A stretch of 51,577 nt of DNA from Cytophagales bacterium (GTDB taxonomy: Bacteria; Bacteroidota; Bacteroidia; Cytophagales; Spirosomataceae): assembly GCA_004292855.1 (NCBI GenBank), contig RDXN01000068.1, forward strand, positions 1-51,577, written 5' to 3'. Numbering within the stretch: the first letter of the stretch is position 1; each line of letters opens with the position of its first letter. Positions 39,681 to 48,650 of the stretch are shown here, in pieces. The translations under genes and the position numbers were made by a program. The notes beneath the pieces were generated by a model that was not told the DNA's origin, ran no database searches, and worked only from the letters and a program-made list of their open reading frames with translations.

Positions 39681-40805
39681 ATGTTCAGAACAGCATTCAA
39701 ATTCATTCGGTACGACAAGGCCAAGTCGTTTGGGGCGTTGGCCGGTATCGTGATCTCGGTGTTCCTGGTGGGGCAGCAGGCGGGTATTTTTATCTTCCTG
39801 ACCGACGCCATGCGCAGCATTGTCGACAACAACACGGGCTACATCTGGGTGACCGACGAGACCACCACCAACGCCAATCAACTGAGCCTGCTCGACGTAC
39901 GGAAGGGCAACGAAATTGCCTCGTTGCCGGGCGTTGATCGGGTGTTTCCGGTGGTAATTGCGGGGGCCGGGGCTAAGTTTGCCAACGGCACCACAAGCGG
40001 TTTTTCGCTGATTGGCTCACAGGCCCCCGACTTTGTAGGTGGCCCCTGGCGACTCTACACCGCCAAACCCCAGGACATGCTCCCCGAAGGCGCACTCATC
40101 ACCGATTTCTACGATGCACCCGCTCTAGGCGACCTCAAACCCGGCGATTATTTTGAGATAAACGGCAAGAAGGTGTACAACGCCGGACTGACGCGGGGTG
40201 CCCGGTCGTTTGGCGGGGGGCTGCTGGCGTTCACAACCATCGAACGCGCCCGTTATCTGGCTAACGTCCCGACCGACAAGGTGAGTTTTTACCTCGTGCG
40301 ACCCAAAGCGGGTGTGTCGGAAGTAAGCGTGATTTCGGCCATCAACCGGGGCATCAACGGCGTACGGGCCTGGAACGCCAAAGACCTCTCAACCACGACC
40401 GTCAAGACCGTGTTGGCCACTAATGGCATTGCGGCTTCGTTCGGAAGCCTGATCGGATTCGCTATCATTTCGGGACTGGTCATCATCGGGTTAACGCTCT
40501 ACTCGGCGGCCATCGACCGGATCAAAGACTACGGAACGCTCAAGGCCATCGGGGCCACGAACGGCTACGTGAGCCGCCTGATTCTGACTCAGGCTCTGCT
40601 CTTTGCTGTGGTGGGGTACGTGCTGGGCCGGCTCATGGTCGAAGGCTTCCGGGCGGGCATCGCGCAGTCGGGGACGCTGTTCTTTTTCCCGATCTGGTTC
40701 GAGTACGCTCTATTTGTGGTCACGTTGTTGATCTCGCTCGGTGGCAGTGTGTTCGCCATCCGACGCATTAATTCACTGGAACCCGCCACGGTTTTCAGGG
40801 GGTAA
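39681..40805 (+). CDS. FtsX-family ABC permease (MacB/DevC-like)
   Basis: A 374-residue membrane protein. The start is the ATG at 39681 (MFRTAFKFIRYDKAKSFG), since the frame from 39657 is repeat sequence. One transmembrane helix follows the start (ALAGIVISVFLVGQQAGIFIF). A ~220-residue periplasmic domain follows (~45-255), then three C-terminal helices including IIGLTLYSAAIDRIKDYGTL and KAIGATNGYVSRLILTQALL, the conserved FtsX cytoplasmic turn. It is the size of heterocyst DevC-type permeases and works with the ATPase and adaptor to export a substrate in one step across both membranes. The substrate is unknown. Confidence 0.9.
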   Translation: MFRTAFKFIRYDKAKSFGALAGIVISVFLVGQQAGIFIFLTDAMRSIVDNNTGYIWVTDETTTNANQLSLLDVRKGNEIASLPGVDRVFPVVIAGAGAKFANGTTSGFSLIGSQAPDFVGGPWRLYTAKPQDMLPEGALITDFYDAPALGDLKPGDYFEINGKKVYNAGLTRGARSFGGGLLAFTTIERARYLANVPTDKVSFYLVRPKAGVSEVSVISAINRGINGVRAWNAKDLSTTTVKTVLATNGIAASFGSLIGFAIISGLVIIGLTLYSAAIDRIKDYGTLKAIGATNGYVSRLILTQALLFAVVGYVLGRLMVEGFRAGIAQSGTLFFFPIWFEYALFVVTLLISLGGSVFAIRRINSLEPATVFRG

Positions 40806-40816
40806 AAATCAAAACC

Positions 40817-42103
40817 ATGAAACTGTTTATCCTATTCTTCCTTCCCCTCATCGCGACGGCCCAGTCGCCCATTTCCCTCCCCCAGGCCCTGCAACAGGCG
40901 CAGACGAACCGGCTGGAGGTGACCAACGGGCAGTTACAGGCGCAAATCGCGGAGAGCGACGAGGCCCGCCGACGCGCCCGCTGGCAACCGCAGGTGAACG
41001 CCGGGGCCGATTTTCGCTGGAACACGCAGATTCAGCGGAACGTGATCAAAGGGGGCTTTACGGGCAACGGTCCCGATCAGGTGCTGCGGTTTGGTACGCC
41101 CATCAACAACGTGTTGAATGTGCAGGCCGAGCAAAAAATCTACGACGCCCAGAGCCGCATCGACCACGATATTAATCGCCTGAACGTGACGAGTCAGCAA
41201 GCCGCGCTTGAACGCGTCAAGGTCGATGTGCGGCAACAGGTAACGGAGGCTTACTATCAGGCTGTGTTCAATCGGGAGAAACGGCAACTGTCGGAGCGGG
41301 CCGTGGAACGGGCGCGGGGCTACCTCGATCAGGCCCAAACGCGCTTACAGGCTGGCACTTTGTTGGAGTCGGACTTCAATCGGTTTGCCCTCGACCTGAG
41401 CAACGCTGAACTGACTTTACGCAACGATAGTCGCGACTACAAACTCAGCCTCGACAACCTTCGCTACCGGATCAGCACCCCCGACGCGGTCGAACCTGCC
41501 GACTCACTCGCGGCCCTGTTCGCCCAGTTCCGCGCCGACGAAGGGGCCACCGGAGAGCGCGTTGAGATTCAGCAGGAGGAGTTAGCCCGGCAGGTAAACG
41601 TGCTCAACGAACGAAAGGAGCAGGCCCGGTTGAACCCGGTCGTCTCGGCCTACGGGGCGTATTTCGCACAGCAGTTTGCCGACACGTTCAACCCGTTTGC
41701 GTCGGGCACATGGCTTCCATACAATTATGTGGGGCTGAAAATCAATGTGCCGCTGTTCGATGGTCGGCAAACGCGCCTGAACCGGCAAGACTACGTTCGG
41801 CGGGCGCAGATCAACCAAAATACCGCCCAACGGCTCCGCAACGATTTCGACTACGAAACCCGCCAGGCTCGCAACACCCTCGAACAGGCCCGCGAGAACC
41901 TCGTCGAAACCCAACGAAACATCGCCCAAGCCCAGAACATCCTGACCGTCGACCGGGTCCGTTTCGATGTCGGTACGCTGCTCCTCGCCGACTTCCGCAA
42001 CAGCGAATACGCCCTCCAACAGGCCGAAAACAATTATCTGCGGGCGGTGTACGACGTGCTGCTGGGGCAGTTGCAGGTGAAGCGGGCGTTGGGATCGTTG
42101 TAG
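40817..42103 (+). CDS. TolC-family outer membrane channel
   Basis: A 428-residue outer-membrane efflux protein with a signal peptide (MKLFILFFLPLIATA, cut before QSPISLPQ). Two related halves of long helices and strands follow, as usual for TolC: SLPQALQQAQTNRLEV at the start, DAQSRIDHDINRLNV and LNVPLFDGRQTRLNRQD-type segments inside, and NILTVDRVRFDVGTLLLADF with the final FRNSEYALQQAENNYL motif. It completes the ATPase-adaptor-permease operon. The TAG stop falls inside a family B palindromic repeat. Confidence 0.92.
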   Translation: MKLFILFFLPLIATAQSPISLPQALQQAQTNRLEVTNGQLQAQIAESDEARRRARWQPQVNAGADFRWNTQIQRNVIKGGFTGNGPDQVLRFGTPINNVLNVQAEQKIYDAQSRIDHDINRLNVTSQQAALERVKVDVRQQVTEAYYQAVFNREKRQLSERAVERARGYLDQAQTRLQAGTLLESDFNRFALDLSNAELTLRNDSRDYKLSLDNLRYRISTPDAVEPADSLAALFAQFRADEGATGERVEIQQEELARQVNVLNERKEQARLNPVVSAYGAYFAQQFADTFNPFASGTWLPYNYVGLKINVPLFDGRQTRLNRQDYVRRAQINQNTAQRLRNDFDYETRQARNTLEQARENLVETQRNIAQAQNILTVDRVRFDVGTLLLADFRNSEYALQQAENNYLRAVYDVLLGQLQVKRALGSL

Positions 42104-42144
42104 AGACGCGACGGCGGGGCGGCCCGTGCCGTCGCGTCTCTACA
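42099..42144. repeat. Palindromic repeat, family B, copy 2
   Basis: TGTAGAGACGCGACGGC (42099-42115) is an exact inverted copy of 42128-42144, with a 12-base loop. The left arm supplies the tolC stop codon (TAG, 42101-42103). It could act as the operon's end hairpin. Confidence 0.88.
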
Positions 42145-42188
42145 TGAGAAAACCTTGCATATTAACGACACTTTTTGTTGGTTGCCGT

Positions 42189-43067
42189 ATGATCGACTAC
42201 GACCCCAAAGACTGGCTCCGATTTATCTTTTCGATTCACAAGTCCGATACCATCCGTAAACTGGCACCGGCTCTGGTGGGTATGGCTGTTTACTGCGCCT
42301 TGGTGGCCTATTTTGTAATCGAATACCTGCATCCCGGCCCCGACTCCGACCTGAAGAACATCGCCATCATGCACTCGTTGCTGGGTTTTGTGATCTCGTT
42401 GTTGCTCGTATTTCGGACCAACACCGCCTACGACCGCTGGTGGGAAGGCCGAAAAGCCTGGGGCACACTCACTAATAATTCGCGGAATCTGGCTCTAAAA
42501 CTTGCCCATATCCTCGAAACAAACGACGTCGAGTCGAGGCAGTTTTTCCGGGCTATGATCCCAAACTACGCCTTCGCGCTCAAAAATCACTTACGCGGAA
42601 CCACCCTGCCCGGCGAATTGGAACCCTGTCCCGATTTTGACCCCGCCGATTTTGACCCCGCCAAACACCAGCCGAATCAGATGGCCATGCGGCTGTTCAG
42701 TAAGTTGGACGAACTCTACCAACGGGGCACCATCCGGGCCGAACACCTGCTGGTGCTCAATATGGAGTTCAGCACCTTTACCGACGTCTGCGGCATCTGC
42801 GAACGAATTCACGGCACGCCTATCCCGTTCTCGTACTCGTCGTTTCTCAAGAAATTCATCGCAGTGTACTGCCTCACACTGCCGCTCGGCTATGTGTTAT
42901 CGCTGCATTATTGGGTAATACCGGTGGTGCTGATTGTGTTCTACGTGCTGGCAAGCCTTGAACTCATTGCCGAAGAGATCGAAGACCCCTTCGGCACCGA
43001 CGCCAACGACCTCCCCACCGACCGGATGTCTCAAGGCATCCGCAAAGCCGTCGCTGAATTATTGTGA
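42189..43067 (+). CDS. Bestrophin-like (UPF0187) membrane channel
   Basis: A 292-residue membrane protein of the bacterial bestrophin family, with hydrophobic segments at ~30-50 and ~58-75 (LLGFVISLLLVFRTNTAYDR), and a pair near ~232-265. The family signature FRTNTAYDRWWEGRKAWG is intact. Bestrophins form pentameric ion channels: chloride in animals, cation-selective in a studied bacterial member. The start is MIDYDPKDW at 42189, because the longer frame runs back into the palindromic repeat. No partner gene is evident. Confidence 0.88.
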   Translation: MIDYDPKDWLRFIFSIHKSDTIRKLAPALVGMAVYCALVAYFVIEYLHPGPDSDLKNIAIMHSLLGFVISLLLVFRTNTAYDRWWEGRKAWGTLTNNSRNLALKLAHILETNDVESRQFFRAMIPNYAFALKNHLRGTTLPGELEPCPDFDPADFDPAKHQPNQMAMRLFSKLDELYQRGTIRAEHLLVLNMEFSTFTDVCGICERIHGTPIPFSYSSFLKKFIAVYCLTLPLGYVLSLHYWVIPVVLIVFYVLASLELIAEEIEDPFGTDANDLPTDRMSQGIRKAVAELL

Positions 43068-43230
43068 TAATCAGCCCGTTAACTGGGGGGGGGTAGTCAA
43101 GTTCTATTGGTGGTATAGAAATCCGGTTTCGTGCTAGTTTAAGCTCCTTACATGTGGCAGCGGGTATTTTGCCGTTACCTTCAGGCGATGACTGCGTTAG
43201 TATAGTCTAACCAACCACCGAACGCTGCCG

Positions 43231-45129
43231 ATGAAGACTTGCTCCTTAAAAAACCTTTGCCTAACGCCCCTTCTCTGCCTCATCGCCCTCGTTACCCTGG
43301 CTCAATCGCCCCCCGACCCCGTTTTGCCCACACGCAACTGCGGTACCCAATCGCTGCCTGCCGACAAACGCCGTGCGCTCGAAGCCGAGGCCGCACTGGC
43401 TTTTCGACTCAAACAGGCCGAGAAAACGCACACTGTTACCTACGTGCCCATACGCCCGCACATTGTTCGCCGAAGCAACGGCACCGGGGGGTTCAATACC
43501 ACCCGTATGAACAATGCAATGGCCATTGTGAACAGCAAATACCGAGCGACTAACATCCAGTTTTATTTTTCGGGGACGGCTCCCAACTACATCAACGACG
43601 ATGGTCTTTTCGCCGGATACAGCGAAAGTGGCGATGAGGCTACCCTGACCGGCCCCAATAGCGTGACCAACGCCATGAACCAATATTACATACAGGCATT
43701 TCTGGACGATCCTTCCCTCGGCGGCTACGCATATTACCCCGACAACGCGCTGTACTCAACCATTTCGGTCATTAAAGACCCCGGCGTTACGACCGATAAC
43801 GACTACGACTTTAACCACGGCCTGTTGCCGCACGAGATCGGCCACAACTTCAACCTGATCCACACCTTCGACTCCAGCAATGGCTTTGAATTGGTGAATG
43901 GCAGCAATTGCGCAACGGCGGGTGACCTCGTCTGTGACACCCCCGCCGACCCTTACAAACGGTTTCCGGCGGCTACATCGAACTGCGTTGCGGGTTGCCC
44001 ACCGGCCTATGTGTGCAACATTACCGAACCCGTTACCGGCTCGCGCTACAGCCCAATGCCCAACAATCTTATGTCGTATTATGGTGTCTGCAACTACGCC
44101 TTTACACCGGGGCAGTATGCCCGTATTCAGGCTGGCTTGGCTCTCCGGCAGTCGCACCGACGGTATTCGCTCAACGCCCCTTCCACGAACGTGACGCCCG
44201 CCAGCAACCTCACCACCACGGTGGCAAACGCGCGGCTTGTGCTGTCCTGGACCGACAACGCGAACAACGAGATGGGGTATTTTATCGAACGCTCCACCAG
44301 CCCCGACCCGGAAAGTTTCGTACCGGTGGGGGGCGTGGCCGCCAATGCCACCTCGTTTACGGACGTAACGGCTCCATCGGGCCAACCGATTTACTACCGG
44401 GTTCGCCCGTCGAACAGCACCGGGAATAGCAGCACGATTGTGCAGGGTGAAGCCCCTGTTTGCAGGCCTACGTTTGCCGAAGGGTGCAGCGAATTCTCAA
44501 CGGGTGTGGGCAGCTTTACGGTGAATGGGCAGGTGTTGAGCCAGAACTCGGGTTGTTCGGCGTCGGCTTATGGGCAGTTTACGGCTGTAGCTCCTGCCGT
44601 TACGCCGGGCAATACCTACGCGTTTCGGATTGCCCCCATCAACAGCACCAACTCGATTCGGTACGGGATCTGGGTAGATTTCGACCGGAACACCCAACTC
44701 ACCGACGCGGGCGAGCTTATTTATCAATCGACGTCGGCGAGCCGGAACCCGGTGTCGGGCACCTTCACGGTCCCGGCGAGTGCGTCGGCGGGGGTGATTA
44801 CGTTGCGGGTCATTGCTCTGTCGAGCGCGAACGCGGCCCCCTTCGACCCGTGCGGTTCGTACGACTACGGCGAGGCCGAAGATTACCGGCTCACCGTAGT
44901 GCCAACGGTTTGCAACGCCATGACCACGCTCCGAAGTGGCAACTGGACCGACCCCACCGTTTGGTCGTGTAACCGGGTGCCCGTTGCGGGCGAAACCGTT
45001 ACGGTGCTTCATGCGGTTACGGTGCCTGCGGCTGTTGCCCCCAATCCAACCGGCTTCAGCCGACGCGTCAGTTTTGGCACGGGCGGACGGCTCACGTTTG
45101 CTTCGGGTGGAAAGTTGTCCTTGAATTAG
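43231..45129 (+). CDS. Secreted M43 (pappalysin-like) zinc metallopeptidase
   Basis: A 632-residue secreted protein with a signal peptide (MKTCSLKNLCLTPLLCLIAL, cut near VTLAQ). The catalytic domain carries HEIGHNFNLIHTF (~residues 202-214), the three-histidine zinc motif with Glu, and a Met-turn NNLMSYYG (~276-283). Cysteines nearby fit the pappalysin subfamily. Then come a fibronectin type III-like domain (LVLSWTDNANNEMGYFIERS), a GEVED domain (YGIWVDFDRN to YDYGEAEDYRL) and a final segment with RSGNWTDPTVWSCNRVP, related to the N-terminal motif of the island proteins. No standard sorting domain is seen at the end. It probably degrades external protein. Confidence 0.88.
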   Translation: MKTCSLKNLCLTPLLCLIALVTLAQSPPDPVLPTRNCGTQSLPADKRRALEAEAALAFRLKQAEKTHTVTYVPIRPHIVRRSNGTGGFNTTRMNNAMAIVNSKYRATNIQFYFSGTAPNYINDDGLFAGYSESGDEATLTGPNSVTNAMNQYYIQAFLDDPSLGGYAYYPDNALYSTISVIKDPGVTTDNDYDFNHGLLPHEIGHNFNLIHTFDSSNGFELVNGSNCATAGDLVCDTPADPYKRFPAATSNCVAGCPPAYVCNITEPVTGSRYSPMPNNLMSYYGVCNYAFTPGQYARIQAGLALRQSHRRYSLNAPSTNVTPASNLTTTVANARLVLSWTDNANNEMGYFIERSTSPDPESFVPVGGVAANATSFTDVTAPSGQPIYYRVRPSNSTGNSSTIVQGEAPVCRPTFAEGCSEFSTGVGSFTVNGQVLSQNSGCSASAYGQFTAVAPAVTPGNTYAFRIAPINSTNSIRYGIWVDFDRNTQLTDAGELIYQSTSASRNPVSGTFTVPASASAGVITLRVIALSSANAAPFDPCGSYDYGEAEDYRLTVVPTVCNAMTTLRSGNWTDPTVWSCNRVPVAGETVTVLHAVTVPAAVAPNPTGFSRRVSFGTGGRLTFASGGKLSLN

Positions 45130-45194
45130 CGAACTGGTATTGGCCCGATTCACACGGCAAAATAGGCTATCTTTAGGGGATAATTGACCCTAGT

Positions 45195-45818
45195 ATGGCT
45201 TACAGCGACTTTACATTAGACCAATTAGAACGCGTATTTGGCATATCCGAAACGCAGGTTCGCTTGTTTTCGGATGATATAATAGTCCCGATTCAACCTA
45301 GCGAACGACTCTTGGCCGATGTGCAGGAAGGGCAGGAATTGCCTGTTTTTAGTGAAAAAGCTAAATCGGAAATGCTCATTACACCCGTACTGCGCGAAGT
45401 CCGCCGACAGTCGGGTAATCAGTTCAATATTTTTTCGGGTTACCAATTCGAGGTAGACCGGGAGCGGGGCCTGACGGGGATTTGCGATTACCTTTTCACA
45501 ACGCACCCGCGCACCAACCGGATTAAATCGCCCGTGTTTTGCGCCGTGGAGGCCAAAAGCCGCTCGGTCGAAGAAGGTATTGCCCAAGCCGGGGCCGAGA
45601 TGATTGCCGCCCGACTCTTCAACGAGCGCGAGAACACACCTACCCCCGTCGTGTTCGGCTGCGTAACCAACGCCTACGAGTGGCTGTTCCTGAAGCTCGA
45701 AGGCGACCAACTGTTCACCGATACTGACCGCTATTTTCTGGATGTGCTCAACCTACCGAGGTTGTTGGGAGTGCTGGGGCAGATTGTGGCGTTTTATAAA
45801 GGGGAGCAAGAGCGATAA
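45195..45818 (+). CDS. Conserved protein with PD-(D/E)XK nuclease-like core
   Basis: A 207-residue cytoplasmic protein. The centre reads GICDYLFT, ~20 residues, then FCAVEAKSRSVEEGIAQAGAEMIAA, which matches the D...ExK...Q pattern of restriction-endonuclease-like folds (Asp ~96, Glu ~117, Lys ~119). Similar proteins occur widely in cyanobacteria and Cytophagales as lone genes. Methylase or toxin partners are not present nearby. Whether it cuts nucleic acid is not shown; the fold assignment rests on the motif and predicted strand-helix order. Confidence 0.68.
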   Translation: MAYSDFTLDQLERVFGISETQVRLFSDDIIVPIQPSERLLADVQEGQELPVFSEKAKSEMLITPVLREVRRQSGNQFNIFSGYQFEVDRERGLTGICDYLFTTHPRTNRIKSPVFCAVEAKSRSVEEGIAQAGAEMIAARLFNERENTPTPVVFGCVTNAYEWLFLKLEGDQLFTDTDRYFLDVLNLPRLLGVLGQIVAFYKGEQER

Positions 45819-45827
45819 CAAGGTTCC

Positions 45828-46322
45828 TCAGAACCGCAACTGGTAATATTGGCACTGAAACGTTTGTCCGAACTCGTGAATGGTTCGTTGATGTGTGGGT
45901 GTAAATCCATTACGTTCGTAGAACTGCATGAGTTTTGGGCGGGTAGCGTCGGTCTCAAGCTGAATCTCGTGGATACCCCGCTCGCGGCACTGCTCCTGGC
46001 AGAAATCGAGGATGGGCGCGAATAGGTTTTGCCCGCCAAACTGCCGCCGAATGGCTACTTTATGAATAAACCCCGCCGTGTTCTCGGGCACGTCGCCGTA
46101 ATAGAGTGGGTCTTTCCATTGCAGGGTGAACGTAGCCGCCGGAACGTCCGCTACATACATCACCCACAGGTTGTTGCGGGTGTAGTCGTCCACGAGGTTG
46201 GCCTCAGTCAGGGTGTCTATCGCCCAAAGTTCCTGCCCGTTGTCGACGAGCCATTGGCCCACCTCGCGCAGGATACTCAGAAACTCGTCGGGGGTGTCGT
46301 TACGAAAGGTATAGGGAGTCAT
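45828..46322 (-). CDS. GNAT-family N-acetyltransferase
   Basis: A 164-residue protein with GNAT features: VMYVADVPAATFTLQWKD (beta-4), AGFIHKVAIRRQFGGQNLFAPI (motif A; the R/Q-x-x-G-x-G/A loop reads RRQFGGQ), IHEIQLETDATRPKLMQFYERNGF (motif B). It transfers an acetyl group from acetyl-CoA to an unknown amine. The start is MTPYTFRNDTPDEF at 46322; an in-frame start at 46421 would read through a palindromic repeat. It converges with the upstream PD-(D/E)XK-like gene. Confidence 0.85.
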   Translation of the reverse strand: MTPYTFRNDTPDEFLSILREVGQWLVDNGQELWAIDTLTEANLVDDYTRNNLWVMYVADVPAATFTLQWKDPLYYGDVPENTAGFIHKVAIRRQFGGQNLFAPILDFCQEQCRERGIHEIQLETDATRPKLMQFYERNGFTPTHQRTIHEFGQTFQCQYYQLRF

Positions 46323-46362
46323 TGCCTGCCATTGAGTAACGTTTCTATTAAGCCGGATTGTA

Positions 46363-46415
46363 ATAACCCTGCAAGTCGGGCCGCCGGAGCGGTCTTCAAA
46401 ATCTTGCAGGGTTAT
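46363..46415. repeat. Palindromic repeat (ATAACCCTGCAAG family)
   Basis: ATAACCCTGCAAG (46363-46375) and CTTGCAGGGTTAT (46403-46415) are a perfect 13-bp inverted repeat around a 27-base GC-rich loop. It lies between the murA 3' end and the GNAT gene. Confidence 0.85.
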
Positions 46416-46429
46416 GAACAACGTACATC

Positions 46430-47728
46430 TTACAGCCGCACAATCTCGGCTCCAATTGCATTCAGTCGGGTGTCGATGTTCTGATACCCCCGGTCGATTT
46501 GCTCGATGTTGTCGATGATGCTTGTGCCGTTGGCTGAGAGGGCCGCTATGAGCAGCGAAACCCCCGCCCGGATGTCGGGCGAGACCATGCGGATGCCTTT
46601 GAGTTGTTGCTGACGGCCTAAGCCAACTACTGTGGCCCGGTGTGGGTCGCAGAGGATAATCTGGGCACCCATTTCGATGAGTTTATCGACGAAGAACAAC
46701 CGGCTCTCGAACATTTTCTGATGCACCAACACCGTACCGCTTGCCTGAATGGCCGTTACGAGCACAATACTGAGCAAGTCGGGCGTGAAACCTGGCCACG
46801 GTGAGTCGGCCACGGTCATCATGCCGCCATCCAGAAACGTCTCGACAGTGTAGCGTTCCTGAGCGGGAATATGAATATCGTCGCCCCGGAATTCCATCTG
46901 GATACCGAGTCGCTTAAACACGTCGGGGATGATGCCAAGCTCAGGAATCCGGCAATTTTTGATCGTTATCTCCGATTGGGTCATAGCCGCGAGGCCAATA
47001 AATGAGCCAATCTCAATCATGTCGGGCAACATGGTATGCTCGGTGCCGCCTAATTCTGAAACCCCTTCAATGGTAAGCAGATTGGAGCCTACGCCCGATA
47101 TGTTGGCCCCCATCCGGTTGAGCATCTTGCTCAGTTGTTGCAGGTACGGTTCGCAGGCTGCGTTGTAGATCGTAGTGGTGCCCTCGGCCATTACAGCCGC
47201 CATCAACACGTTGGCCGTTCCTGTCACCGAGGCTTCGTCCAGAAGCATATAGGCACCCTTCAATTGATCGCCCTCGACGCGGTAGAAATCACCGTCGAAA
47301 TGAAACTTGGCACCGAGTTTTTCAAAGCCCAGGAAGTGTGTGTCCAACCGCCGACGGCCAATTTTGTCGCCACCGGGCCGGGGAATCCGACCTTTCTTGA
47401 ACCGGGCGAGCATCGGGCCGAGCAGCATGACTGACCCCCGAAGAGCGGCTGCTTTCCGCTTGTAGGCATCGGTCTCCATGTGGTCCAGGTTCACGTTGCT
47501 GGCCTGAAAACGATACGACGATTCGCCGATCTTCGTGACCCATACGCCCAAATCGCCCAGCAGGTCAATCAATTGATTGACGTCGCGGATGTTCGGGATG
47601 TTGTGAATGGTTACGGGTTCGCTGGTGAGCAAAACAGCGCAGAGAATCTGCAAGGCTTCGTTTTTGGCTCCCTGTGGCACTACTTCGCCTTTAAGCTGCC
47701 GCCCACCGGTAATTTTAAATGAAGACAT
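46430..47728 (-). CDS. murA: UDP-N-acetylglucosamine 1-carboxyvinyltransferase, Asp variant
   Basis: A 432-residue enoylpyruvyl transferase that adds phosphoenolpyruvate to UDP-GlcNAc, the first committed step of peptidoglycan synthesis in the cytoplasm. Substrate-binding GAKNEAL (~20-26) and the pseudo-symmetric inside-out barrels are complete. The catalytic loop reads PRPGGDKIGRR, so Asp121 stands where E. coli has Cys115. Cys-to-Asp enzymes are active but insensitive to fosfomycin, as known for Mycobacterium tuberculosis and Chlamydia. It is the second gene after the DUF4290 gene, 11 bases apart. Confidence 0.95.
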   Translation of the reverse strand: MSSFKITGGRQLKGEVVPQGAKNEALQILCAVLLTSEPVTIHNIPNIRDVNQLIDLLGDLGVWVTKIGESSYRFQASNVNLDHMETDAYKRKAAALRGSVMLLGPMLARFKKGRIPRPGGDKIGRRRLDTHFLGFEKLGAKFHFDGDFYRVEGDQLKGAYMLLDEASVTGTANVLMAAVMAEGTTTIYNAACEPYLQQLSKMLNRMGANISGVGSNLLTIEGVSELGGTEHTMLPDMIEIGSFIGLAAMTQSEITIKNCRIPELGIIPDVFKRLGIQMEFRGDDIHIPAQERYTVETFLDGGMMTVADSPWPGFTPDLLSIVLVTAIQASGTVLVHQKMFESRLFFVDKLIEMGAQIILCDPHRATVVGLGRQQQLKGIRMVSPDIRAGVSLLIAALSANGTSIIDNIEQIDRGYQNIDTRLNAIGAEIVRL

Positions 47729-47739
47729 AATGTGTTAGT

Positions 47740-48558
47740 TTATCGTCTGCGCCGGTTGTTGTTGCCGCGAAAATCGTTGCGGTTGCTGTTGCCGGGATTT
47801 GTATTGTTCGGGCGATTGCCGGGATTGTTGTTGGGTCGGTTGCCGGGTGTGTTACCACGCCCGCCGGGGCCGGGGTTCGTGCGCCCACCGGCGTTGTTCG
47901 GACCCGCATTGCGCCCGTTGTTGCGCGGCCCTGCCTGACGGCCCCCGCCTTGTCCAAAATTACCGTAGCCCTGCCGATTGTTGTTGCGTTGTGGCTGCGT
48001 GCGTTGCGGCTGAACCTGATCGCCGGCCCGTTCGCGTGGGGTCGATTCAACCAGCCCTTCCCGACGGATCAACTCAACATCGTCGGCTAGCTGACCTTTT
48101 GAAACCTCAAGTAATCCCTGGTAGATAGTCTCGTCTTCAACTGATTCCTTATTCCAGGTTGTGTAGAACGATTTCATCAGCCGGAACAGGTACGAGACAA
48201 ACGCCCGTTTTTCCTCAGGATCTTCGAGGGCAATGGCCTTCTGGACCAGAAGCGTTACGTTATACCCAAAGTGCTTAAAGCGCAGGTTGTGCGTATTGTA
48301 GGGGACTGATTGTGGAGCTTTGCCAAGGGCCTCCTCCGATGGGGGCGGGTAAGGGCTGTCGACGTCGAGTGTGAAATCCGAGATAATATACAGGTCGTCC
48401 CAGAGTTTGTTATAATAATCCTGCCCGTCTTTCATGTTCGGGTGGATTTGCCGCATCAGCTCAACTAATATGTGAGCGTAGCGAGTGCGCTGTTCACGGT
48501 CTTCGATGTTGACCATGTTGCTCACTAGTTTTTGAATATTACTACCGTATTCTTTCAA
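47740..48558 (-). CDS. DUF4290-family protein
   Basis: A 272-residue protein. The first ~180 residues are helical and match DUF4290 (YGSNIQKLVSNMVNIEDREQ, RYAHILVELMRQIHPNM), a Bacteroidota family of unknown function. The last ~85 residues are low-complexity, rich in Gly, Asn, Arg and Pro (GGRTNPGPGGRGNTPGNRPN), a composition often seen in RNA-binding or phase-separating tails. It is directly upstream of murA on the same strand and probably co-transcribed. A cell-envelope or RNA-related role is not established. Confidence 0.82.
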   Translation of the reverse strand: MKEYGSNIQKLVSNMVNIEDREQRTRYAHILVELMRQIHPNMKDGQDYYNKLWDDLYIISDFTLDVDSPYPPPSEEALGKAPQSVPYNTHNLRFKHFGYNVTLLVQKAIALEDPEEKRAFVSYLFRLMKSFYTTWNKESVEDETIYQGLLEVSKGQLADDVELIRREGLVESTPRERAGDQVQPQRTQPQRNNNRQGYGNFGQGGGRQAGPRNNGRNAGPNNAGGRTNPGPGGRGNTPGNRPNNNPGNRPNNTNPGNSNRNDFRGNNNRRRR

Positions 48559-48650
48559 GCTGCTGATTTGATTCGGATGAATAAAGACAAAATTAGCAAT
48601 TTTACGGCCCTTAGCCGAATTGTCGTTGGCTGAACCCCAATCGTAGTAAA

